NCBI GenBank assembly: GCA_026394375.1
Contig: JAPKYJ010000013.1
Location: forward strand, 66,089-130,088
Reading direction: 5' to 3'
Source: Methanomassiliicoccales archaeon
Lineage (GTDB): Archaea; Thermoplasmatota; Thermoplasmata; Methanomassiliicoccales; UBA472
DNA: 64,000 nucleotides
Positions 25,311 through 33,984 of this stretch are shown here, piece by piece; within the stretch, counting starts at the first letter, position 1, and each line of letters opens with the position of its first letter. The notes below the pieces were generated by a model. It made no database searches, was not told where the DNA came from, and saw only the letters and a program-made list of their open reading frames with translations. The translations under genes were made by a program, and so were the position numbers.

Positions 25311-26759
25311 TCAGTTCGTTTCAACCTCTACGCTCAGGTCTTCCTTTGCCTTGTCCAATCTCCGGTTCTCCCGCTGCGAGTAGGCCCACAGTGGGAAGAA
25401 GACTGCGAGCACCCCGAAGCCGACAAGCGTGGGCATTATTCCGTACGCCAGGTTGTTGATGTATATCGCCCCCACGAGCAGAAGCGGTATCTGCAGTATG
25501 CCCAGCGCCAGGGCGATCCATACCCAGCCTCTCGGGGCTTTGTACGGTCTCTCCAGCTTCATCAGGGTCGGGTCCCGGTGCGCTTTGACGTAGGCGAACA
25601 GCCCGATGGCGAACGCAAACACGTACCCGATGGCCGAGGCCGCGAGGATGGCCACCGGGTTCCCCAAGAGAATCAGGAGCATGTTGAACACCGCGATCAC
25701 ATAGATGGCGCGCATCGGCTCTCCCCGGGAGTTCGTTCGGACGAACCACCGGGGAAGATTGCCCTCCAGGGACATGGCGTGCATCGCCCTTGCGGCCGCG
25801 GAATATCCTATTTGGATGAGCAATATCATTGCGCCGATTAGCATCAAGATGACCACTGACGCCCCGATGCTGCCGAACGCCATCTCCGCAACCGGCTGCA
25901 AAGGCGAGATCGGCTGAGCCAACACCCCGTCCACGCCCAAGGCGCCGACGACCGATGTTTGGATGAGCACGTACATGACCAAGCAGAAGATGCCCACGGA
26001 GAAGAGCGCCTTCTTCACGTCGGAACTCGGCTTCTTGTACTCCGGTCCGTAGATCGCCACCACCTCCCAGCAACATGCGCTCCACTGAGCAATGACCATC
26101 AAGCCCAGGATCAGCATGATATGGTCAGCATCCCAGCTCCATTCCGCCGGAACGAGCGCATTGGTGATATTCTCCACGTGGAAGTTGCCCGTCACGAACG
26201 GAGCCAGGACGATGATGATGATTGGTATGATGGTGAAGATAGCGATCAACAGTCCCAGCCGGGCGCTGTGCTTCAACCCTCTAGAGGAAAGCAGCGCGAG
26301 GCCTCCTAGAATGACCGCGCCCAATGCTAGATTGAAGACAAGAGCATCGGTAGTCGCCAGGGCAGGGAAGAGCGCCTGCAGATAGCTGCCGATGAGAACG
26401 ATGAAGACCGCCAGGCCAGGCGCCCAAACCAGCCAGTAAGCCCAGGCGCAAAACCCGCCGATCAATCGGCCTCTATCGAATCTATTTTCTTCGATCTTCT
26501 TGCTCTTGAATATCTCCTGCGCGAAGCCCGGTATGCCCGAGACCTTGGGGAATGCGGTGGCGAGCTCGCCGAACGCCATGTTCTGCAAGAACCCCTGGAT
26601 CACGGACATGCCCCAAAGAACGATGGAAGCGGCCCAAAGAAAAGAGACCGTGAATCCGATCGTCGGGACGATGGCGAGAGGTATCCCGATCCCGATGAGG
26701 AATCCCTGCCGCCAACCGATGCTCCGGTGCAGGCCGTTGTTTGCCTTGTCCTCCGACAT
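25311..26759 (-). CDS. APC-superfamily amino acid/amine permease
   Basis: A 482-residue integral membrane protein with about twelve hydrophobic segments, beginning GWRQGFLIGIGIPLAIVPTIG, typical of the amino acid-polyamine-organocation family. Loops with YKKPSSDVKKAL and the C-terminal charged tail face the cytoplasm. Start at the ATG at 26759 (MSEDKANN). An inverted repeat lies 23 bases upstream. It converges on the glutamate-synthase-like operon, so uptake of an amino acid or amine used by that system is plausible but unproven. Confidence 0.88.
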   Translation of the reverse strand: MSEDKANNGLHRSIGWRQGFLIGIGIPLAIVPTIGFTVSFLWAASIVLWGMSVIQGFLQNMAFGELATAFPKVSGIPGFAQEIFKSKKIEENRFDRGRLIGGFCAWAYWLVWAPGLAVFIVLIGSYLQALFPALATTDALVFNLALGAVILGGLALLSSRGLKHSARLGLLIAIFTIIPIIIIVLAPFVTGNFHVENITNALVPAEWSWDADHIMLILGLMVIAQWSACCWEVVAIYGPEYKKPSSDVKKALFSVGIFCLVMYVLIQTSVVGALGVDGVLAQPISPLQPVAEMAFGSIGASVVILMLIGAMILLIQIGYSAAARAMHAMSLEGNLPRWFVRTNSRGEPMRAIYVIAVFNMLLILLGNPVAILAASAIGYVFAFAIGLFAYVKAHRDPTLMKLERPYKAPRGWVWIALALGILQIPLLLVGAIYINNLAYGIMPTLVGFGVLAVFFPLWAYSQRENRRLDKAKEDLSVEVETN

Positions 26760-26781
26760 TTTTATAGTTCCGTACCTTGAA

Positions 26782-26798
26782 TTGGATGATACATCCAA
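26782..26798 (-). promoter_or_regulatory. Perfect inverted repeat before the permease gene (candidate operator)
   Basis: TTGGATG-ATA-CATCCAA, seven bases each side, lies 23 bases before the permease ATG. Position and symmetry suit a repressor site. Confidence 0.45.
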
Positions 26799-27323
26799 CT
26801 GCCAATGAGAATCAGTCTCTAGTATTAGAATGAATCGTCCATCCAGTGCTTCGAAAACATGGTTATTCGGGCCTTACGGACAGGTCTGATTCCAATCGGG
26901 AGGCTTCGCTTGTCGGGAGCGCCCAATCGGGCGACCTCAGACCGCAGTGAGTGAGGCTTTATGTTCCCATAGGAAAAAACAACGCTAACCTGCTCAAGCA
27001 GCACAAGCTGGAAAAGGCTGTCTGGCTAAAGATGAATGGACGGTGGAGGGATTATGTATCGATTTACGCTCATGAGCCCAAGTCGGTCATCGGTGAATTG
27101 AGGGTCAACACGAGCAGGAAGGCGGTTTTCGTCCGTAATAAGGGCGCGGAATATCCATTGCGCCGCGATTCGGTTGGAGGATTGGCTGCCTGGTGGTTCC
27201 TTACGCAGGACAAACGGAGAAGGATCATCTCAAAGGCAGATTTCAACAAACCTAGGTACGCATTCAGAGCGCTAAACATTAATATTCTCTTTCAACTTAG
27301 CGCAATCAGCAAGGTGGAAGATT
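26799..27323. other. Intergenic region with a doubtful reading frame
   Basis: Between the divergent permease and surface-protein genes. An open frame (26951-27460, +) reads through the promoter and the start of the next gene and resembles nothing I know, so I do not call it. An AT-rich stretch around 27275-27290 (CATTAATATTC) probably is the promoter of the surface-protein gene. Confidence 0.4.
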
Positions 27324-29093
27324 ATGGAACTGGACAAGTGCAGGATGATCCTGGCAGCGATTATTCCGGCTCTGATGCGTTCGAGCTTAATGGTCATCGT
27401 GACCCCTGCGGCGGCAGCAGTACCGGCGAGCGTGTTCTTCGACAACTTCGATGGGGTTGACAAGGGCTGGACGCACAGCGGCTTCTGGAACAAGGTGGAG
27501 AACCCCCAGAATCTGGCGATCAGCGCTCAGATTAACCCCCGCCTGGTGCATCTGCCGGACAACGGTCACCTGCCCAGCGCGTACAGCGACGGCAAGTGCT
27601 ACTGGTATGGGGAAGCGTCGACCGGGACTTTCATCGGCAGCGACTTCAACCCCCTCCAGGATGATGAGAGCGGGGGCGAATCGATCGCACCCAACGACGG
27701 GTGGCTCGTATCCCCCAGCATCGATCTGAGCGGGCTGACATCCGCATTCCTGTCGTTCGAGACCTGGTGGGAGATCGAGGGAGTGGACGTCGACCGCTAC
27801 GACATGATGAAGGTGTTCGTGAACGTGAGCGGCGGTTCCAGCCACTACCTCGGCGCCATCAACCCCCTGAACGACGTGAACGGGAACTCATGGAAGCCCT
27901 ATAGCTCCGCTGGCCTCGGCTCACCTGGGGTCTGGGAGAACATCAAAGTCGAGCTCTCCGACTATGTGGGAGAGGTGGTCAACATCGCCTTCTTCTTCGA
28001 GACGCGGGACGACCTATACAATGGATTCCGCGGCTGGCTGATCGATGACGTCAACGTGCTCAATGGGGCACTGCCCCCGGTGACACTGTCCGCAGCATCG
28101 CCTGGAGCGGGCGGCGTCGGTAAGAAGGTGACGGTCCAGGGACTCAACTTCTGCATCGGCGCGCAGGTGGAGATTGGCGGTATCCAGGCGCTCTACGTGA
28201 GCGTCCTAAACTCTGAGAAGCTGGAGTTCCTCGTTCCCAGTGGGCTCGCGGTCGGCAATTACGCGATCAATGTCACGAATCCTGGCGGATCGAAGGTCAC
28301 GCTCCCGAATGCTTTCCAGATGACCAACGTTCAGTCGCCGGCAATCACCTCGGTCGTTCCCGTCAAGGCCGGAACGGATACCTCGTTCGTCATCAACGTG
28401 ACCGGCTCATACTTCTTGACCGGATGCACGGTGCAGGTCACCTCCACGGCCTGCGAGATCCTTGAGACGACATCCACTTACGTGATCGCCAAGGCTCCAT
28501 CCGGGCTGCCGGTGGGCTACCAGAACCTCAAGCTGACGAACCCGGACACGCAGTACGACCTGGTGCAGGGCGCAATACTTGTGCAGCCGCAAGGATACGT
28601 GCCCGGCGGTCTTACGGCCACGCCCTCCTCCGGCAAGGTCGATCTCCAGTGGACCGCGCCAGCCAACATGGGGACCATCGTATCCTATGAGGTGTACAAG
28701 GGAACCTCCCTGAAGGACATGAAGTTCCTCAAGAGCGTCACCGGGACCAGCTGCTCGGACACGGACGTGAAGGATGGCACCACTTACTACTACTCCGTGC
28801 TGGCGGTCAACTCCACAAGCACCAAGAGCGCCATGTCTGGCATCGCCTCGGTCAAGCCTGGGGGCGGTGGATTGGATCTGATGGTCATCGTTGGAGTGGT
28901 CGCGGCCGTGGCAGTGGTCGCGGTCGTCGCTCTCCTGGTGATTAGAAGTAGGGCGCATGGGCCTAAGCTCGGTACGACCCCTGGCGGAGGCAGCGGGCAG
29001 AGTCCCCCGGCCATGAGCTCATGCCCCCAATGCGGCACCCCCCTGGCCCCGGGAACGACGTTCTGCGGCAACTGCGGGAGAAAGTTAGGCTGA
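27324..29093 (+). CDS. Secreted, membrane-anchored surface protein with IPT/TIG and Fn3 domains and a cytoplasmic zinc ribbon
   Basis: The 589-residue protein starts with a signal peptide (about residues 1-32, ending in TPAAAAVPA). Residues 37-250 form a MAM/immune-inhibitor-A-like beta-sandwich (NDGWLVSPSIDLSG, GWLIDDVNV). Two IPT/TIG repeats follow (VGKKVTVQGLNF and SFVINVTGSYF regions), then an Fn3 domain (GLTATPSSGKVDLQW, TYYYSVLAVNS). Next come one membrane helix near residue 515-540 and a C-terminal ribbon CPQCGTPLAP...CGNCGRKLG. The extracellular part is likely adhesive or structural. AGGTGG precedes the ATG. The cytoplasmic ribbon is shared with two other membrane proteins in the window. 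Confidence 0.85.
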   Translation: MELDKCRMILAAIIPALMRSSLMVIVTPAAAAVPASVFFDNFDGVDKGWTHSGFWNKVENPQNLAISAQINPRLVHLPDNGHLPSAYSDGKCYWYGEASTGTFIGSDFNPLQDDESGGESIAPNDGWLVSPSIDLSGLTSAFLSFETWWEIEGVDVDRYDMMKVFVNVSGGSSHYLGAINPLNDVNGNSWKPYSSAGLGSPGVWENIKVELSDYVGEVVNIAFFFETRDDLYNGFRGWLIDDVNVLNGALPPVTLSAASPGAGGVGKKVTVQGLNFCIGAQVEIGGIQALYVSVLNSEKLEFLVPSGLAVGNYAINVTNPGGSKVTLPNAFQMTNVQSPAITSVVPVKAGTDTSFVINVTGSYFLTGCTVQVTSTACEILETTSTYVIAKAPSGLPVGYQNLKLTNPDTQYDLVQGAILVQPQGYVPGGLTATPSSGKVDLQWTAPANMGTIVSYEVYKGTSLKDMKFLKSVTGTSCSDTDVKDGTTYYYSVLAVNSTSTKSAMSGIASVKPGGGGLDLMVIVGVVAAVAVVAVVALLVIRSRAHGPKLGTTPGGGSGQSPPAMSSCPQCGTPLAPGTTFCGNCGRKLG

Positions 29094-29110
29094 TCGCTCC
29101 CTCGAAACCC

Positions 29111-29116
29111 TTTTTT
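29111..29116 (+). terminator. T6 terminator tract after the surface-protein gene
   Basis: Six T in a row 18 bases after the stop. Confidence 0.4.
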
Positions 29117-29126
29117 CTCATTCCCG

Positions 29127-29249
29127 ATGAAGAAGGCGAAGGTGGAGAAGCTATCTGGAGTGAGGTTCAAGCTGAAGGACTTCCGCTCTGCCCTGACTTC
29201 GGTCACGGTGAACGGCGACATGAGCCGGCTTCCCGAAGTTCCTAAATGA
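29127..29249 (+). pseudogene. Possible remnant of a tyrosine recombinase/integrase
   Basis: A 40-codon frame containing RFKLKDFRSAL and TVNGDMSRLPEV. From memory this resembles the segment around the first catalytic Arg of box 2 in archaeal phage-type integrases, just before the LGH motif, which is absent because a stop follows. It lies in the 486-base gap 29094-29579, where I see nothing else. If correct, it is a short fragment of a lost mobile element. Chance similarity is possible. Confidence 0.4.
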
Positions 29250-29579
29250 TAGCGTGGACCCGCATAATCTTCCTTTTACGCTCTTCCCTCGTGGATTTAG
29301 CATACCGTGCGGCTCTACCTCGAAGGACCCGGTTCGCGACCGTGTTGAACGGGCAACGATCCATTTCATTCCGCAGCTTTACGAATCGGCCATCCACCCA
29401 TTTCGGCCGTTCCTTCATGACAACGGAGTTGGCTGGACGCGGAGATTGGGAAGCCTCGGAATCTCCCTGGTCGTCTTGACCAACCCCCAAGATCGGCTGT
29501 CTGTCCCTGTCGACACATATCCTAGCCTCAGTAAGGAAATCGATCGATTGAGAAGTTGAACCATCGTCCCGTTGCACTG

Positions 29580-30137
29580 TCAAAGAAATCCGGTTTGGCG
29601 GAGAACCTGGACGACCTTATCTACAGTCCATCCAATATCCCTATCATTCTTTGCCCCCGTGATTACCATCTTCCCAGAGCCAAACAGGAGGCAGACAACA
29701 TTGGGATCTCTCAATCTGTAGACAAGGCCTGGAAATTGCTCTGGCTCATACTCTATGTCTTTAAGGCCCAATGACATTGCCAGATTTGCTAGATTCAAAG
29801 CGCAACCGATATCGTATACCGCAACCATATTTTGTACGATGATCTCGGGATCAGAATCGACAGGGATGCCTAACTTGTTCAAAATAATAGCGAATCTTCG
29901 TATTGCTCTTCGGACTTCTTCCAGACTTTTACCACCGGTGCAATTAGCCTTCCCGCTTCTGAAAAGGAGAATTGCAGTTTTTGGGTCGCTGAGCCGGTAA
30001 ATGAGGCCAGGGAATCTATCAGGGTCGTATTCTGATCCTGTGAGTTTCTCGGCGACCGTGCATAAATCAAGTTCTTTCGCAAATTGCGTCGAAGCCACAA
30101 TATTTTCTACTCGCGGTCTGGTTTCGATTGCATTCAT
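29580..30137 (-). CDS. tbp: TATA-box binding protein (TBP)
   Basis: A 185-residue saddle protein built from two repeats of about 90 residues: VENIVASTQF...FPGLIYRLSDPKTAILLF...GKANCTGGKS and VQNMVAVYDIG...FPGLVYRLRDPNVVCLLF...GKMVITGAK. TBP recruits RNA polymerase with TFB. Base composition is clearly more AT-rich than the flanking genes, and a possible integrase fragment lies nearby. It may therefore be an acquired extra TBP, not necessarily the main one. The 329-base gap upstream (30138-30466) is AT-rich and holds its promoter; nothing else is seen there. Confidence 0.95.
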   Translation of the reverse strand: MNAIETRPRVENIVASTQFAKELDLCTVAEKLTGSEYDPDRFPGLIYRLSDPKTAILLFRSGKANCTGGKSLEEVRRAIRRFAIILNKLGIPVDSDPEIIVQNMVAVYDIGCALNLANLAMSLGLKDIEYEPEQFPGLVYRLRDPNVVCLLFGSGKMVITGAKNDRDIGWTVDKVVQVLRQTGFL

Positions 30138-30466
30138 GATGTCCCAAGAGAATACCTATTGATGGTACGACGAAATAGCTATGTGAAAAGCCTTATCGTT
30201 AGGAGGCAAATCAAATCTCAATTCACGTTCGGCACTTTGGCTTTTTCTTCAATCCTAGAGGGCTTAGAGGGCGGCGCACAAACCGCTTCCCATTTCCTTT
30301 CCTCTACGAAAACGTGACTTGAGCATCCACTTAGCACTAAGACCCCTAAGTACCGTGAAACGATGATCCGCATGGCCGTAGGAGGTCTGGCGCTACCTTC
30401 TCCTTGTTGAAGAGAACCAGTATTTTCGATATTACGAAGAATGAGAGTACTGGATAAGATAAGTGG

Positions 30467-30541
30467 TGGGTCTGCCCGAATTTGAATCGGGGTCTCAGGC
30501 TCCCAAAGCCCGTAGGATGGACCAAGCTACCCCACAGACCC
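30467..30541 (-). tRNA. tRNA-Pro (TGG)
   Basis: Minus-strand cloverleaf of 75 nt: acceptor GGGTCTG/CAGACCC with discriminator A, anticodon stem CGGGC/GCCTG, loop TTTGGGA giving anticodon TGG, and T arm with TTCAAAT. No intron. CCA is not encoded. Confidence 0.93.
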
Positions 30542-30642
30542 ATCGCCCATCGGCGTTCCGAAAGACACGTTGGCGTATATTAGCGTAACCGGAAGGGGAA
30601 GCGGAAGGATTAATCTAGCATGGTGGCGTGATTGGCCCGCAG

Positions 30643-31797
30643 ATGAAGCGGCTGTACAAGTTCCTGGTGATGGCGGTCGTAGCCGTGCTCCTCGCGCTCG
30701 TGCTGTTTGTCGCCTTCTACGAGCCTACGGTCCAAGGTTTCAGCAAGGAGCAGCTGGTGGAGCCGCTGACGCCGATCGTCGAATGGCCCGCTGGTACGCC
30801 ACCTTCTCCATCCACCTCGATCACGCAGACCTACGGTTACTCCATCGAATGGCTTATGACCAAGGTGTACGAGTACTATGGCGGAGTGCTGAGGCTGAGC
30901 TTGAATAACACCGGGACCCACAGCATCTACGTCTATGGATTCGGATTGAGGTACCAAGGTTCGGACAGCACCTTCGAACGCCAAGCGGCCAGGCTGATTG
31001 AACCTGGCAACGAGGTCGAGCTGGGTCTGCTTGCGTTTCCTGGTCCTTGGCCAGAGGGCGCCTACAACTACCAGATTCGGATGGACCTGGCGGTGGCGAC
31101 CCTCGACGGATCGCACTGGTTCGATTGCGGAGATGTGGCAAGCGTCAGCCAGACCATGAACGTGAAGAACTTCACCGAAGCGCGCAGCTACTCGGTGAAG
31201 GAGAATCCCTTATACCTATACAACCAGGTGAACGGTCTAGTGAACCGGACCGTCGTCCAGCCCATCGCCGATGCCATCCGGGCCAACAACAGCGGGGATT
31301 TCAGCATCTGGCAGGCCCTCGACGCCTACGAGTGGGTGCGGACCAACGTCAACTACACCAAGGACGTGGACGGGGACCACTGGCAATCGCCCAACGAAAC
31401 ATTGCAGCTGCGGACCGGGGATTGCGAGGACTTCGCCCTCCTCATGGATTCCATCATCTGGCAACTGGGCGGCAATGCGCGCTTCAACTTGATAGACGGG
31501 CATGCCTTCGCCACCGTCTTCGTGACGGCGGACCCACTGCACCTGAACGCGGTCAGAGGCTCGGTCGAATCCTACTATCACGTGTCGACCGGCACTCTTC
31601 GCATCAGCTACATCCATGACGACTTCGGGTACTGGATGGTCGTCGATCCGGCCGGCTTCATGTACGGCGGCGGGATGCCGTCGCTCTCCCAGCCTGCGCA
31701 CCATGCCTACTATTCCGACGCCTGGGCCTTTGAGAGCTCTACCTGGCTGAAGACCGTTGACGTGACCGGTGCACAGGCGTCCTGGTATTTGTTCTAA
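30643..31797 (+). CDS. Membrane-anchored transglutaminase-like protein
   Basis: A 384-residue protein with an N-terminal signal anchor (about residues 5-25). The extracellular part ends in a transglutaminase-like cysteine-protease fold: catalytic Cys in TGDCEDFALLMDSI, His in DGHAFATVFV and Asp in WMVVDPAG. Such domains in archaea are probably proteases or cross-linking enzymes on cell-surface proteins. The ATG at 30643 is preferred; GTG 30628 would add five residues. It overlaps the convergent galE-like gene by four bases. Confidence 0.85.
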   Translation: MKRLYKFLVMAVVAVLLALVLFVAFYEPTVQGFSKEQLVEPLTPIVEWPAGTPPSPSTSITQTYGYSIEWLMTKVYEYYGGVLRLSLNNTGTHSIYVYGFGLRYQGSDSTFERQAARLIEPGNEVELGLLAFPGPWPEGAYNYQIRMDLAVATLDGSHWFDCGDVASVSQTMNVKNFTEARSYSVKENPLYLYNQVNGLVNRTVVQPIADAIRANNSGDFSIWQALDAYEWVRTNVNYTKDVDGDHWQSPNETLQLRTGDCEDFALLMDSIIWQLGGNARFNLIDGHAFATVFVTADPLHLNAVRGSVESYYHVSTGTLRISYIHDDFGYWMVVDPAGFMYGGGMPSLSQPAHHAYYSDAWAFESSTWLKTVDVTGAQASWYLF

Positions 31798-32762
31798 TTC
31801 ACTTTCTTGCCCAGAATCTCGCGCACCGCCCGGTGGATGGCCTGCTCGCTATCCAGCTTCGGCCTCCAGCCTACGCCCGCCATCTTGTCCACGGCCAGGA
31901 GCATCTCTTTGACGTCGCCGATCCAGCCCCGGCCTCCTTTGACTCCCCCGGTCCAATGGTAATCGACATCGTTCAACCCCATCTCCTCCACCACGATGTC
32001 CGCGATCTTCAGCACAGAGAGCTGATCGCGCGAGCCGATGTTGTAGATCTCCACCTGCTCTCTCGCCTTCTCTGCCCCGACCACCATGGCATCCACGCAA
32101 TCGGACACATGCACATAGGATTTGTTGGTGCCCGGCTTCTTCCCCAGTATCTCGAGGTAGTTCGGCTGCTCTCGGAGCTTGCGGATGAAGTCGTGCAGGA
32201 CATTATGAGTGCTCCTCGGCCCGACCACGTTCGCGAAACGGTAGAGGACCGAGTTCATGTCGAAGGTGTGACAGTAGCTGGAGATGAGAGCTTCGCAGGC
32301 CAGCTTGGATGCCCCATAGATCGATATCGGGACCTGAGGACCGTATTCCTCCGGTGTGGGGATGACCGTCGGCTCTCCGTACACCGTCGAAGTGGAAGGA
32401 AAGATGAAGTCCTTCACGTCGTGCTCGGCGCAGCCCTCCAGCAACCGATATGTGACCTCGATGTTCTGCTCGAAATGGATGCGGGTGTTGGAAGCGCCCA
32501 AGCGCACGTCCGGATTGGCGGCGAAGTGGCAGACCAGCTCCACCCGGTGCAATGCCGGCTTCAGGTCCATGGTCAAGAGGTCGCCCTCGATGAAGCTGAA
32601 GTCCTCGAACTCCTCGCAGCCGGCCAGGAAGGACCTTCTTCCAGCGGAGAGGTTGTCCACACCCAAGACCTCATTGTCCTTACGCAAAAGCTCTTCGGCC
32701 ATGTGGCTGCCGATGAATCCCGCGCAGCCCGTGACCATGATCTTTCTTCCTCGTAGCTTCAT
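31794..32762 (-). CDS. NAD-dependent sugar-nucleotide epimerase/dehydratase (GalE-like)
   Basis: An extended SDR enzyme of 322 residues: the NAD loop VTGCAGFIGSHMAEE at the N-terminus and the catalytic YGASKLA (YxxxK) with STSTVYG before it. UDP-glucose 4-epimerase is the closest assignment, but related sugar substrates are possible; it would feed glycosylation of surface proteins. It starts at an ATGA overlap with rdgB and is the last gene of a four-gene coupled operon. Confidence 0.9.
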   Translation of the reverse strand: MKLRGRKIMVTGCAGFIGSHMAEELLRKDNEVLGVDNLSAGRRSFLAGCEEFEDFSFIEGDLLTMDLKPALHRVELVCHFAANPDVRLGASNTRIHFEQNIEVTYRLLEGCAEHDVKDFIFPSTSTVYGEPTVIPTPEEYGPQVPISIYGASKLACEALISSYCHTFDMNSVLYRFANVVGPRSTHNVLHDFIRKLREQPNYLEILGKKPGTNKSYVHVSDCVDAMVVGAEKAREQVEIYNIGSRDQLSVLKIADIVVEEMGLNDVDYHWTGGVKGGRGWIGDVKEMLLAVDKMAGVGWRPKLDSEQAIHRAVREILGKKVN

Positions 32763-33334
32763 CTACGCATCCCTTCGGTCCTGGCCATCAGATTGGCGGC
32801 GAAGTTCTTAATCGCTTTGCCCCGGTGCGAGATGACGTTCTTCTTCTCCAAAGGCATCTCTGCAAAGGTCAAAGTGTAACCTTCTGGCACGAATATGGGA
32901 TCGAAGCCGAAGCCCCCGGTCCCGCGCTTCTCATGGATGATAGTGCCGGTCGCCTCCTCTGAAACGATGATATCGTCCATGTCCTCGATGCAACAGCCGA
33001 TGCAGCAGCGGAAGGCAGCGTTCCGATCCTTCTCATTCTCCAGCAACTTGAGGATGCCCTCGCTGCCCAGGGTCTTGAAGGCGTAGGACGAATAGACGCC
33101 CGGGAACCCGTGCAGCGCACTTACGAATAGGCCAGAATCATCCAGGATGAAGTTATGCACGCCCCTGCCCCCCAGCTCGCGCATGCAGCCTCGCACTACC
33201 TCCTCAAGCGTGTCCGCCTGGATCTCGTCCACCTCCTCGGGCAGGTGCTCGACCTTGAATCCCAAAGGTTCGAGCGCATGGCGGAACTCCTTCAGCTTGC
33301 CAGGGTTCGATGTGACCAATCTGAGCTCGTTCAT
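32759..33334 (-). CDS. rdgB: dITP/XTP pyrophosphatase (RdgB/HAM1)
   Basis: The enzyme cleans the nucleotide pool by hydrolysing ITP, dITP and XTP. The N-terminal LVTSNPGKLKEF, the DDSGLFVSAL motif, GFGFDPIFVPEG and a SHRGKA C-terminal motif are all present in 191 residues. It is coupled by ATGA overlaps to bud32 upstream and the epimerase gene downstream. Confidence 0.95.
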   Translation of the reverse strand: MNELRLVTSNPGKLKEFRHALEPLGFKVEHLPEEVDEIQADTLEEVVRGCMRELGGRGVHNFILDDSGLFVSALHGFPGVYSSYAFKTLGSEGILKLLENEKDRNAAFRCCIGCCIEDMDDIIVSEEATGTIIHEKRGTGGFGFDPIFVPEGYTLTFAEMPLEKKNVISHRGKAIKNFAANLMARTEGMRR

Positions 33335-33984
33335 GTATATCGGCCTCGCTCCTCGATCTCACGTATCTTGGCCACGACCTTCTTCGCCCGGTCGAAATGC
33401 TTGCTGTAGGAATCGAGAACCGTCTGGAACAGCTCGAAACGCTCCGAATGCGCGGACTGGAACGCCTCCTTGAGCAGGTGCAGGTCCACGCCCATCTCCT
33501 CGATCTCGGCGTTCCTCGAGCCCAGAGAGAAGTCGATGAAGTAGATCTTCTGCCCCTGCAAGATCATATTGGAGGTGGTGAGGTCGCCATGGACCATGCC
33601 CGCCTTGTGAAGCAGCGCCGTGAGCCTGCCCATCTCAGCGCAGATGTCCTCCGCCTCGTCCCTGGACGCTGTGAGGAGTGCATCTTTGACCCTAGGACCG
33701 ATGATCTCCTCCATCACGATTTCCGCCTTCTGCAGGTCGATGTCATAGATGACCGGGGTCGGTATCCCGTGCCGCCTGGCCTCCTGGATCAGTCGCGCCT
33801 CGTTCTTCGTTCGGCTGGTTCGGAGCGCAGAATCCAGCTCCACGTGTCGGTAGGCCTTGGGCACCCGGCTCTTGACCATGACTTGGCGGCCCATCCATGC
33901 CCCGCGGCTTATCTCCGCTTCCGCTCCACGCCTTACTATGTCCACGTCCAGCCCTAACATCTGCGGATTAGATAAATTCTTCAT
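33331..33984 (-). CDS. bud32: Bud32, KEOPS complex kinase
   Basis: Bud32 is the small kinase/ATPase of the KEOPS complex needed for the t6A37 modification of ANN-decoding tRNAs. The 217-residue protein has RRGAEAEI, the kinase Lys region (RVPKAYRH), catalytic HGDLTTSNMI and metal-binding IDFSLG. It is not fused to Kae1, whose gene is not in the window. The ATG at 33984 overlaps the stop of the XPD-like helicase gene (ATGA). Confidence 0.93.
   Translation of the reverse strand: MKNLSNPQMLGLDVDIVRRGAEAEISRGAWMGRQVMVKSRVPKAYRHVELDSALRTSRTKNEARLIQEARRHGIPTPVIYDIDLQKAEIVMEEIIGPRVKDALLTASRDEAEDICAEMGRLTALLHKAGMVHGDLTTSNMILQGQKIYFIDFSLGSRNAEIEEMGVDLHLLKEAFQSAHSERFELFQTVLDSYSKHFDRAKKVVAKIREIEERGRYT

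Noticed and set aside
26760-26775. TATA-like ACTATAAAA directly before the permease ATG
   Set aside because: Too close to the ATG to act as its promoter (transcription would start inside the first membrane segment); probably chance AT-richness.
26951-27460. 169-codon frame before the surface-protein gene
   Set aside because: Runs through the likely promoter and signal-peptide region of the next gene in another frame; no motif recognised. A decayed gene in its first half cannot be excluded.
29242-29583. 113-codon minus-strand frame after the TBP gene
   Set aside because: Starts with TTG at the TBP stop, has a random-looking composition and overlaps the possible integrase fragment on the other strand.
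31833-32756. 307-codon plus-strand frame over the epimerase gene
   Set aside because: Antisense shadow; the minus strand carries NAD-loop and YxxxK motifs and coupled starts.
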